Program-made: the position numbers and the translations under genes
Shown: positions 55,501 to 62,020 of the stretch, one piece after another
Numbering within the stretch: position 1 is the first letter of the stretch
Layout of the letters: every line of letters begins with the position of its first letter
From: Arthrobacter rhombi
GTDB taxonomy: Bacteria; Actinomycetota; Actinomycetes; Actinomycetales; Micrococcaceae
Assembly: GCF_900163545.1 (NCBI RefSeq)
Contig: NZ_FUHW01000020.1
Location: 82,609 to 146,608, forward strand
DNA length: 64,000 nt
Reading direction: 5' to 3'
Notes under the pieces: generated by a model
Seen by the model: the letters and a program-made list of their open reading frames with translations, nothing else
Told to the model about the DNA's origin: nothing
Database searches by the model: none

Positions 55501-56487
55501 CCCCAGGTCCCCACCGCATACAACTGCCCTTTCGAGGGCACAACGGTCTCGGCATTCACCTTCATCACCCGGATGATGTTCCTGGATGAAGTCGCACACG
55601 AGGTCTTCGTTCCGCAGAACCAGGGCATGCTCAAACCCGTGAAGGTCATCGCCCCGGAAGGGACGATCTTCAACCCGACCTACCCTGCGGCCTGCATGGC
55701 CAGGTTCGGGCAGGTGCAGCGGGTCGTGGACTTGGCGATGCGTGCCCTGTCCCCGGTGCTGCCGCGGCAGATCACCGCTGGGAACTCCGCACATATCCAC
55801 TTCCTTTCCTACTCCGGATGGAACGAGGACGCCGGCGAATACTGGGTGTATCTGGAAGTCAACGAGGGCTCCTACGGGGGCCGGCCGGATAGCGACGGGC
55901 CGGACTCGGTGGACAATCTCATCGCCAACACCCGCAACAACCCGATCGAGGAACTTGAATGGCGTTTCCCGATGCGCACCGACCGCTACGAACTACGCGA
56001 GGAACCCGCGGCGGCGGGCCAGCAGCGCGGAGGGATCGGCATCGTGCGGGTCAACACCTTCCTGGTCGACACCGTCGTGACGTGCGAAGCAGACCGCCAC
56101 GAATCCGACGTCCCCTGGGGGATCTTCGGCGGACAGGATGGACTGAATGCATCGGTATCCAAACTCGATGACGGCAAGGCAGTAGAGAGCTGGCCTTCCA
56201 AGGTCACCGCCCGGTCGCTGAAGGCGGGGGAGTCTTTGGAGATTACTGTCCCCTCCGGTGGAGGCTACGGCGACCCGTATCTGCGCGATCCCGAAAAGGT
56301 CTTCTCCGATGTTTTGGACGAATTCACCAACGTTGATCGGGCCCGTGAGGACTATGGGGTCGTCATCGACCCGAACACCTGGGAACTGGACATGGAAGCC
56401 ACCGTTCGGCTGCGTGCCGAACGCCCCAGTAACGAGATGGAGGGAACGGCCGCCCCCCGCGAAACAGTCGCAGCGGCTTCCGAGTGA
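52585..56487 (+). CDS. Fused HyuA-HyuB ATP-dependent hydantoinase (N-methylhydantoinase type)
   Basis: 1300 residues from the ATG with TAGGAGA upstream. The HyuA part (about 1-690) has the ATPase motifs RIGVDVGGTFTDLYYS and VTLDIGGTSADIGVS, with LVHGTTVATNIAL between. The HyuB part (about 700-1290) starts LATPILMRVIGGAFSSMAKE and includes HNDPYLGATHSPDVAII and YPAACMARFGQVQRVVDLAM. The two are usually separate chains; here they are one, as in 5-oxoprolinases. Because N-carbamoylsarcosine amidase genes flank it, I infer N-methylhydantoin as substrate, with ATP-driven ring opening. 5-Oxoproline or another hydantoin is the alternative. Confidence 0.85.
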   Translation: MKRIGVDVGGTFTDLYYSDDDSGKVVIEKVPSTPHDPSEAVLDGLRRLCAKADITLGEVDMLVHGTTVATNIALTHTGAEVGLITTEGFRDILHIARHKKPFNFSLQQELPWQEHPLVKRRHRVTVKERITVPNGDVLVPLDEDEVRLRVRELREAGVESIAVCLLHSYLNPAHEQRIGEIVADEFPEAFLSISSEVIPLYREFERFSTTALNAYVGPKVSRYLDRLSAEVKAMGYTREMLLMKSSGGMIPIDLAARRPVNMLMSGPVAGLIGGIWAGQTAGFDNVVTLDIGGTSADIGVSLDGELRMRHLLDTKVGDYQAMVPMVDIDTIGAGGGSIAFVDDGGVFRVGPQSAGAHPGPACYGRGGTLPTATDAQVVLGRLRGNRSLAGAGMSLNPDLARTAMQTVADELGMSVEEAALGALQIQKFGMSQAIELNSVRRGYDPRDFTLVAGGGAGALFACEIAAELEIPNVMIPAHPGIIAATGLLATDQKYEYVGTARYTLPNVDQQALNSQFGELEDKAVAQLDSDLVPEEKREFTRLVDCRYEGQGYEVRFEAPGGQVTDQWLEDMAERFHEAHEAEYGHRFKTGGVEIVNIRVMGTSVTEELPPAPQEGTTYELSEAVLETSDVVFDVDGKPETFSTPYYDREKLGAGQRIEGPCVIEQYDATIVVPPYFTATLDDSGNIVIACPVKEEGADSELATPILMRVIGGAFSSMAKEMASVLFRMSYSSIIRESEDLGAGVFDSEGNVLAESDSTPMFMGAMPKIVQGVISVLGDDIHEGDIILHNDPYLGATHSPDVAIIIPIFHEGERVGFAGASGQLLDIGGAFPGLAVDLVDNQAEGQIFRALKIVEKGVRQDALLNQILSNTRTPTHNAGDIEAMIAACELAKRRFLSVTERYGIEAVEQAGQEWINYSETMLRKEIAKVPDGVYETETGYLDDDGKNYGEKLPIKVKVIIEGDEITYDLTGSSPQVPTAYNCPFEGTTVSAFTFITRMMFLDEVAHEVFVPQNQGMLKPVKVIAPEGTIFNPTYPAACMARFGQVQRVVDLAMRALSPVLPRQITAGNSAHIHFLSYSGWNEDAGEYWVYLEVNEGSYGGRPDSDGPDSVDNLIANTRNNPIEELEWRFPMRTDRYELREEPAAAGQQRGGIGIVRVNTFLVDTVVTCEADRHESDVPWGIFGGQDGLNASVSKLDDGKAVESWPSKVTARSLKAGESLEITVPSGGGYGDPYLRDPEKVFSDVLDEFTNVDRAREDYGVVIDPNTWELDMEATVRLRAERPSNEMEGTAAPRETVAAASE

Positions 56488-56501
56488 TCGCCTAGGATAT
56501 C

Positions 56502-56539
56502 CCGGCCGGTGGAAGAGCGAACGCTCTTCCACCGGCCGG
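56502..56539. terminator. Terminator hairpin after the hydantoinase
   Basis: Perfect 18-nt arms (56502-56519, 56522-56539) with a 2-nt loop. Confidence 0.85.
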
Positions 56540-56743
56540 TTCACCCGCATCCATCGGGCCCCCAGAGGAATCACGCGTGGGGCCGCCCGGAAACCGGGAA
56601 CCCTCCCCGCACGCCGCATCTCGATTCTTCATGTCCTAGCGGCCACCTTTGTGGCGGCCTTCGGCGGCAGCACAGGTCTCCTGACGAAACATCCTCCCGG
56701 CCACGGGCCGGCAGGCTTCCCTCGTGAATAAGGAACACTGACC

Positions 56744-58111
56744 ATGGATACATCACCAAAGACGCTGCTTGTACCGGCCACTGTCACCCCCAAGGACGTC
56801 CGCTTCGCTACGTGGGTCTGCTTTTTTGCCTGGACCTTCGCCGTGTATGACTTCGTCCTGTTCGGCAACCTGCTGCCCAAGCTCGCCGAGGACCTGGGCT
56901 GGGCCACCGCCCAATCAACTGCCATCAACACCTGGGTCACAGCCGGAACCGCCTTGGTGGCGGTGGCACTGGGACCGGTCGTGGATCGGGTCGGCCGCCG
57001 CAAGGGAATCCTCATTGCGGTCATCGGCGCCGCCATCGCCTCGGTCCTCACCGTCGTTGCCGGTTGGGTCATCGGCCTGGTTGCCGGCTTCGGCATAGTG
57101 CTGCTGATCGTGGTGCGCTCGATCGCCGGTCTGGGGTACGCAGAACAGGCCATCAATGCCGCTTACCTGAACGAAATGTTCGCCCACGTCTACACGGATC
57201 CGGCCAAGGCCCGGCGACGGGGCTTCATCTACTCCCTCGTCCAGTCCGGATGGCCCGTGGGGTCGGTCCTGGCAGCTGCTTCCATCTTCCTGCTGTACCC
57301 GATCGGTGGCTGGGCGTTGTGCTTCATCGTTGCAGCGATTCCCGCGATCCCCATTGTCTGGGCCGGGCTGAAGCTGAAGGAAAGTCCGCAATTTACTGCC
57401 CGGCGCGACGCGGAGAAACTACTCGCCGAAGGCAAGACCGAAGAAGCCCACCAATTGGCCGGCACGGTCGGGGTGGATCTGAGCGAGCAGGGCATGCCTT
57501 TGGCCGCGGCCTTCAAGGGGGAGTCGCTGCGCTCCACCATGGTGATCGGTCTCTCATTCATGTTGTGCTGGGTCGGGGTGCTGGTCTTCGTGCTTCTGGG
57601 TACCTCGCTGCTGACTGCCGCGGACGGGAAGAACATCACCTTCGACAGCGCCCTGGGAATACTGGTCGTTTCCAACGCCACGGCCTTTGCCGGGTACCTC
57701 TACCATGGGTGGCTCGGGGACCGGATCGGGCGGCGCAACGCGATATCCCTGGGTTGGATTTTGTGTGGGCTGTCCTTCAGCGGCATGCTCCTGGCCCCCA
57801 CAGGCGGTTTCGGTCTGGTCCTGACCCTCTATAGTGCAGGGTTGTTCTTTTTGATCGGCCCGTTTTCGGCCTTGCTGTTCTTCACCGGTGAGAGTTTCCC
57901 GGTCCACACCCGGGCGACCGGAGCCTCCATCATCAACGCAGCCGGTCAGGTGGGTGCCATCATTGGCGGCGCCCTGGTCACCATGGCATTGACCAGCGGC
58001 CAAACGTGGAACCAAGCGGCCTTCTACTGGGGCTGCCTGCCGATATTCGCCGCCGGACTGCTGATCCTGGCGTCACGAAACGTGGATCCCCGACAGGTCC
58101 TTTCACGCTGA
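56744..58111 (+). CDS. MFS transporter (aromatic-acid/sialate-type symporter group)
   Basis: 455 residues with twelve predicted membrane segments. MFS motifs are GPVVDRVGRRKGIL between helices 2 and 3 and GYLYHGWLGDRIGRRNAIS between 8 and 9. The N-terminus VRFATWVCFFAWTFAVYDFVLFG is typical of the group with AAHS-like carriers. A terminator separates it from the hydantoinase, so it has its own promoter in the 204 nt after that hairpin. By position it should import creatinine, N-methylhydantoin or a related compound. Confidence 0.85.
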   Translation: MDTSPKTLLVPATVTPKDVRFATWVCFFAWTFAVYDFVLFGNLLPKLAEDLGWATAQSTAINTWVTAGTALVAVALGPVVDRVGRRKGILIAVIGAAIASVLTVVAGWVIGLVAGFGIVLLIVVRSIAGLGYAEQAINAAYLNEMFAHVYTDPAKARRRGFIYSLVQSGWPVGSVLAAASIFLLYPIGGWALCFIVAAIPAIPIVWAGLKLKESPQFTARRDAEKLLAEGKTEEAHQLAGTVGVDLSEQGMPLAAAFKGESLRSTMVIGLSFMLCWVGVLVFVLLGTSLLTAADGKNITFDSALGILVVSNATAFAGYLYHGWLGDRIGRRNAISLGWILCGLSFSGMLLAPTGGFGLVLTLYSAGLFFLIGPFSALLFFTGESFPVHTRATGASIINAAGQVGAIIGGALVTMALTSGQTWNQAAFYWGCLPIFAAGLLILASRNVDPRQVLSR

Positions 58112-58116
58112 AAAAC

Positions 58117-58138
58117 ACCGCCTTGGACTCAAGGCGGT
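58117..58138. terminator. First terminator hairpin between the MFS and iclR genes
   Basis: Nine-nt perfect arms (58117-58125, 58130-58138), loop of 4 nt. Confidence 0.75.
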
Positions 58139-58139
58139 C

Positions 58140-58177
58140 AAACCGGGCGGCCCCGAGAATCCGGGGTCGCCCGGTTT
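58140..58177. terminator. Second terminator hairpin between the MFS and iclR genes
   Basis: Sixteen-nt arms (58140-58155, 58162-58177) with one G-T pair; A-rich before and T-rich after, so it can work in both directions for the convergent genes. Confidence 0.85.
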
Positions 58178-58242
58178 GCCGGGCGCTGACTCCGGCGTAG
58201 GCGTCCTGCCGGGAAGAAGAAGACCTGAATCCGCAAGCGGGG

Positions 58243-59055
58243 TTAGGCGGTGCCCGCGGTTCGTGCCGGCGCGGGTGCCCCGAGACGGCCGGAGACTTGT
58301 TCGGCGGCTTCCTGGACTGCAGCGGCTAGTGTCTCGGCGCAGCTTTGCTTATAGACGCGCGAGCGAGGTGCACTGACGGTGATGCAGCCGACGGCGATGC
58401 CCCGATAGTCTCGGACCGGCGCGGAAATCCCGTACTCCTCGTCGGTGGTGAATCCATCGTTGACCGCATGGCCGGCTTCACGGACGTGCTCGAGATGCCC
58501 GGCCACCGGGAGCGGGGCGCCGCTACCGGCATCGATGGTGATGGTTCCCTCTTCCAATAGCTGATCCACCTCGGTTGTGGGCAACTCAGCCAAAAAGACC
58601 CGGACCGACGAGCTTTCGTAGCGTGGGTAATGCGTTCCGATGGCTGCACTGTGTTTGACCTGGTGCGGGCTGGCGACCTGCTCCACGACGATCGCTTCCG
58701 CTCCGTTCCATACGGAAATGGCAGCGGTTTCCTTCGTGGCAGCGGTGATGTCCTCCAAGAAGGGCAGAGCAGCGCGCCGAACATCCAAATCGGCCAAAAG
58801 TGGTCCGGAAAGCATGATCACTCCCAGACCCAGCCGGAATCGGCCGGTGTCCTCGTCGCGCTGGATGTAACCGGCCTCAACCAAGCCGTTGAGGATCCGA
58901 GAGACGGTGCTCTTATGCAGATCAACACGATGTGCGATCTCCGTCACGCCCAGGACCGGTTTCTCGATGGAGAAGGCCTCCAGGACGGCCAGACCATTGA
59001 GCAGCGAGGCGGCGACCCCCTGGGTGTTATGTGAGGCCTGTTGTGCATTGCCCAT
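58243..59055 (-). CDS. IclR-family transcriptional regulator
   Basis: 270 residues from the ATG with AGAAGG upstream; a GTG 9 nt earlier is less well placed. The winged helix has LGVTEIAHRVDLHKSTVSRIL followed by LVEAGYIQRDEDTGRFRLGL. The C-terminal IclR effector domain (about 90-260) includes ISAPVRDYRGIAVGCITVSAP. IclR proteins bind as tetramers to paired sites. Five operator-like elements in the region share four half-sites each, and one (59195-59231) lies 140 nt upstream of this gene, so I infer that it controls the amidase and hydantoinase genes and itself. Confidence 0.92.
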   Translation of the reverse strand: MGNAQQASHNTQGVAASLLNGLAVLEAFSIEKPVLGVTEIAHRVDLHKSTVSRILNGLVEAGYIQRDEDTGRFRLGLGVIMLSGPLLADLDVRRAALPFLEDITAATKETAAISVWNGAEAIVVEQVASPHQVKHSAAIGTHYPRYESSSVRVFLAELPTTEVDQLLEEGTITIDAGSGAPLPVAGHLEHVREAGHAVNDGFTTDEEYGISAPVRDYRGIAVGCITVSAPRSRVYKQSCAETLAAAVQEAAEQVSGRLGAPAPARTAGTA

Positions 59056-59194
59056 GTCAAGCACCTTCTTCCGCGGATCCGTTCCGCCTCGTTACCAGTC
59101 ATATCAAATCACGTCCCGAGGACGATGCGTTTCGGCTTCAGGGCTCGGAACCGACACGGATCGTCTTAAGAGGGTCACTCCAGACGCCTCGTGG

Positions 59195-59231
59195 GTTGCT
59201 TCAGTAGCAACTATATTGCTTGAGAAAACAA
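59195..59231. promoter_or_regulatory. IclR-type operator, site C (between iclR and an amidase relic)
   Basis: GTTGCT-N5-AGCAAC-N3-ATTGCT-N5-AAACAA; 19 of 24 bases fit. It serves either iclR (autoregulation) or the decayed amidase gene on its other side, or both. Confidence 0.75.
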
Positions 59232-59358
59232 TATACCGAGGATGGCCCGCAACAGCTCGGATTCATCGTCCGGATGATGACCGGAAAGGCCCCCCGTAAT
59301 GGGCCGGTGCATCGATGGAGGACTGCAGGAATTGCCGAAGGAGACGTTCGCCGAATAA

Positions 59359-59495
59359 AACGGGGCGGGGATCATGCACGTCGATATGGCAAACGTCTGA
59401 CCCGGCCTGGGCACCAGCTCTTGCGCCATTAGATGGAAACCGTCTTCCCGGCTTTCCAACGTCTCAACGACGTGGCTCGCGCCAAGGGATCGTGG
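59359..59495 (+). pseudogene. Decayed N-carbamoylsarcosine amidase-like gene, relic 1
   Basis: The codons NGAGIMHVDMANV correspond to GNRPAVIHIDLANAW of the intact amidases. The next Trp codon has lost one base (TGACCC instead of TGGACCC); in the corrected frame TRPGHQLL follows, then a stop, then METVFPAFQRLNDVARAKG, matching GMEGIIPNVQRINEAARAKG. The nucleotide alignment to copy 2 is clear over about 110 nt. Site C and the shared leader block GGATTCATCGTCCGGA precede it. Confidence 0.7.
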
Positions 59496-59769
59496 CTCAG
59501 GCCATCTTCCCGACAACCGCATGCGATGTGCTGGGTGCACGTCCTTTGTGTTGTTTGAGGGATATAGAGGTTGCGGATCATGCGCGACAAGGCAGGGCAG
59601 CTGTCCCGAATCGGCCCCGATAACCCGCGTGTCGGGTCAAGTAAAAGTCGCGGGAGTCGAGCGCCAACCGAAGGCCGCCTCAGGCCGACGCCGGTTCCCT
59701 GCCGAGGAGCTGGTCGATGGAGGGGCAGCTTCCGTGCATCTCTGGTGTTGAGCCGAGGGGTAGGTTATA
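59496..59769. other. Relic region before amidase copy 2
   Basis: About 270 nt without a credible gene; probably the rest of the decayed amidase locus. Confidence 0.4.
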
Positions 59770-59806
59770 GTATTTCTAGCAGCAACTTAGTTGCTCAAAT
59801 AGCAAC
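59770..59806 (+). promoter_or_regulatory. IclR-type operator, site D (before amidase copy 2)
   Basis: GTATTT-N5-AGCAAC-N3-GTTGCT-N5-AGCAAC; 21 of 24 bases fit. It contains the perfect palindrome AGCAACTTAGTTGCT and ends 28 nt before the start codon, the same distance as at copy 1. Confidence 0.8.
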
Positions 59807-59833
59807 GAGATAATTCGGAGAGTGGAGAGAGCA

Positions 59834-60613
59834 ATGACCGTCACGTCCAACAAGTCCAGCGACATCGAAGAGCGCCTTGCAGCAGTTCTGGAGGAGGCAT
59901 TCGAAGCCGGAAACAGCGTCTACAACGAGCGCGGCTTCAAGCGCCGGATCGGCTACGGCAACCGTCCCGCCGTCATCCACATTGACCTCGCCAACGCCTG
60001 GACCCGTCCGGGTCACCCGTTCAGCTGCCCGGGCATGGAGGGGATCATCCCGAATGTGCAGCGGATCAACGAGGCCGCGCGCGCCAAGGGGGTCCCGGTC
60101 TTCTACACCACGAACGTCTACCGCAACCGTGATGCCACCTCCGGCACGAACGACATGGGTCTGTGGTATTCGAAGATTCCCACGGAGACCCTTCCTGCGG
60201 ATTCCTATTGGGCGCAGATCGATGACCGGATTGCGCCGGCAGAGGGCGAAGTCGTGCTCGAAAAGAACCGCGCCTCGGCATTCCCTGGCACGAACCTCGA
60301 GCTGTTCCTGACTTCCAATCGTATTGACACCCTGATCGTGACCGGCGCGACAGCGGCCGGGTGCGTGCGCCATACCGTGGAGGATGCGATCGCGAAGGGG
60401 TTCCGCCCGATCATCCCCCGGGAGACTATCGGCGACCGTGTCCCGGGCGTAGTGCAGTGGAACCTCTATGACATCGACAACAAGTTCGGTGACGTGGAGT
60501 CCACGGACTCGGTGGTGGAATACCTCAACGGCCTCGGTCGGTTCGAGGACACGATCCCGAAGACCCTCGCGGATCCCCAGCCCGAGGTCCAGGCCCCTGC
60601 GGATCCGGCCTGA
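59834..60613 (+). CDS. N-carbamoylsarcosine amidase, copy 2
   Basis: 259 residues, identical to copy 1 except Lys for Thr at residue 7; one silent difference is also visible. The catalytic Asp, Lys and Cys segments are unchanged. Identity at DNA level begins about 16 nt before the ATG and ends at the stop; beyond these points the flanks differ, apart from the operator at the same distance. The copy therefore is recent or is kept uniform by gene conversion. It should give higher enzyme dosage under the same regulator. Confidence 0.93.
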   Translation: MTVTSNKSSDIEERLAAVLEEAFEAGNSVYNERGFKRRIGYGNRPAVIHIDLANAWTRPGHPFSCPGMEGIIPNVQRINEAARAKGVPVFYTTNVYRNRDATSGTNDMGLWYSKIPTETLPADSYWAQIDDRIAPAEGEVVLEKNRASAFPGTNLELFLTSNRIDTLIVTGATAAGCVRHTVEDAIAKGFRPIIPRETIGDRVPGVVQWNLYDIDNKFGDVESTDSVVEYLNGLGRFEDTIPKTLADPQPEVQAPADPA

Positions 60614-60667
60614 GTCGCACCCTCCAATCGGAATCTTGCGGACGGGTGATCTCCGGGCCACTCTGTG

Positions 60668-60701
60668 ACAGTCCGGTACCCCTTGGTGGGTGCCGGACTG
60701 T
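60668..60701. terminator. Terminator hairpin after amidase copy 2
   Basis: Fourteen-nt arms (60668-60681, 60688-60701) with one mismatch. Confidence 0.75.
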
Positions 60702-60776
60702 TGCATAGCTGTGAGGGCGCAGGTTCCCGGATGCCTCGTCGCGCGCCGGTTCCAGGGGTTCTTCCTGAAGCGCGCG

Positions 60777-60960
60777 ATCATCGGGCAGGCCAACGTTGAC
60801 CAGAGAGACAGTGCCCTGGCGCATCTACCTTCGGAGCATTGCGGATCCAATAGCGCCTGGCTGGCCATCGCGGTCAGGGCCCGCAATTTCATCCGGACCC
60901 TCGCCGTCCGTTCCAGCCTCGTCGTTGCCCAGGCAGGGATCGCATTCAGTGTCCGGAGAA
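60777..60960 (+). pseudogene. Fragment of an IS1380-type transposase gene
   Basis: The frame VDQRDSALAHLPSEHCGSN then SAWLAIAVRARNFIRTLA resembles the C-terminal ...LNHLPSGRFGANAAWLAVQVMAHNLARWTA segment of IS1380 transposases. Only about 60 codons can be followed and no ends of an IS are seen. Confidence 0.5.
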
Positions 60961-61384
60961 TCCGAATACACCTTTCTGGGGGCCGGCCGGGCAAAGGTAG
61001 TCCTTTGAAACGCTGCACACCGCCTCCCACCCAGCGCACAAGGCGGCATGGCAGAGACATCCATCAGCCGGCGCACGGCATCAACAGCAACCGCAGCGGT
61101 CCGCGGCCGGCAGCGAGGCCGCCCGCCCGAACGTACCTGCCTGCCGTGTGCTTAACGGCCCTAGCTTCCGCTCGCCCCGGTGAGGGAGTGGGGCATCCCT
61201 TGGGTGCTGTATGAAATCTGCTATGTGATGCCCTGGAAAATACCTTCTTTCGCGGATCGACTACGCCTAGCGATCAGTCCGTATCAAGTCATGCTTCGAC
61301 GAGCGCGTGTCGGCCAGCGAGCTGGGAGACGCCCGTAGTGCCCTGACAAAAAGATTTAAAAGAGATTTAGCTCACGTCTTGTTT
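60961..61384. other. Gap before the last operator; duplicated iclR-promoter sequence
   Basis: No gene. From about 61246 on it resembles the sequence upstream of iclR (about 59071 on): both contain ACCTTCTT-CGCGGATC, then ATCAA-TCA. This suggests that the iclR-amidase intergenic region was duplicated. Confidence 0.5.
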
Positions 61385-61421
61385 GTTGCTCTTGTAGCAA
61401 TTAGATTCTTTTAGTAGCAAC
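61385..61421 (+). promoter_or_regulatory. IclR-type operator, site E (before amidase relic 2)
   Basis: GTTGCT-N5-AGCAAT-N3-ATTCTT-N5-AGCAAC; 20 of 24 bases fit. It lies 63-64 nt before the leader block GGATTCATCGTCCGGA, as does site C. Confidence 0.75.
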
Positions 61422-61488
61422 ATCCGGAGAATGGTGTACACCAGAGTGGATTCATCGTCCGGACAATGAATCAAAGGGGATTCACATC

Positions 61489-61787
61489 ATGAGCAAGGGC
61501 ATCGAAACCCGGTTGAGTGAACCGACTGAGCAAGTAGTCGCCGAACATTCCGCCGAATACCTGGCGCTGTTGCCAGCACCGCGTATATTACGGCACCCGG
61601 CCGGCTACCGTGAAGCTCGATCTGGCCAACGCATGGAACGCTCCGATCCACCGGTTTGCCTGCAAGAACACGGCCACCATCATCCCGGTCTGCCTGGATC
61701 TCAACAAGCTACCAGAGTCCTTCGAAACCTTTTCCACTTCGCGACTTGCCCTCGGCACGCCAGCCAACGTCCGGGCCACAAAGGTGT
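61489..61787 (+). pseudogene. Decayed N-carbamoylsarcosine amidase-like gene, relic 2
   Basis: The ATG opens MSKGIETRLSEPTEQVVAEH (compare SSDIEERLAAVLEEAFEAG). After a frameshift near 61580 the other frame reads YYGTRPATVKLDLANAW then NAPIHRFACKNTATIIPV, matching YGNRPAVIHIDLANAW and TRPGHPFSCPGMEGIIPN. It soon loses similarity and reaches a stop near 61787. The catalytic Cys part is missing. Confidence 0.7.
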
Positions 61788-62020
61788 AGCGAACCTTCCC
61801 CAAAAACTAGGGAACGTACAGTTCGCCAGAAGGATCCGGCAAACAGACATTCTGTCTGCAGCGCCCGTCCTGGTGTAATCTTCCTGCCCTTGCAAAGGGG
61901 AGGCGACGGTACAGCCGTCCACGTGGCCATAGGCCATCCAAGACCCGGCATGAGCCACGAGCGGCTATTCGACGCGTTTACATGCGGGGTCCTAACAGTT
62001 CGCGAATCTAGGGAGTAGAC

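Noticed and set aside
59795..61060. 421-codon minus-strand frame opposite amidase copy 2
   Set aside because: The same shadow appears opposite copy 1; it is a by-product of the amidase codons.
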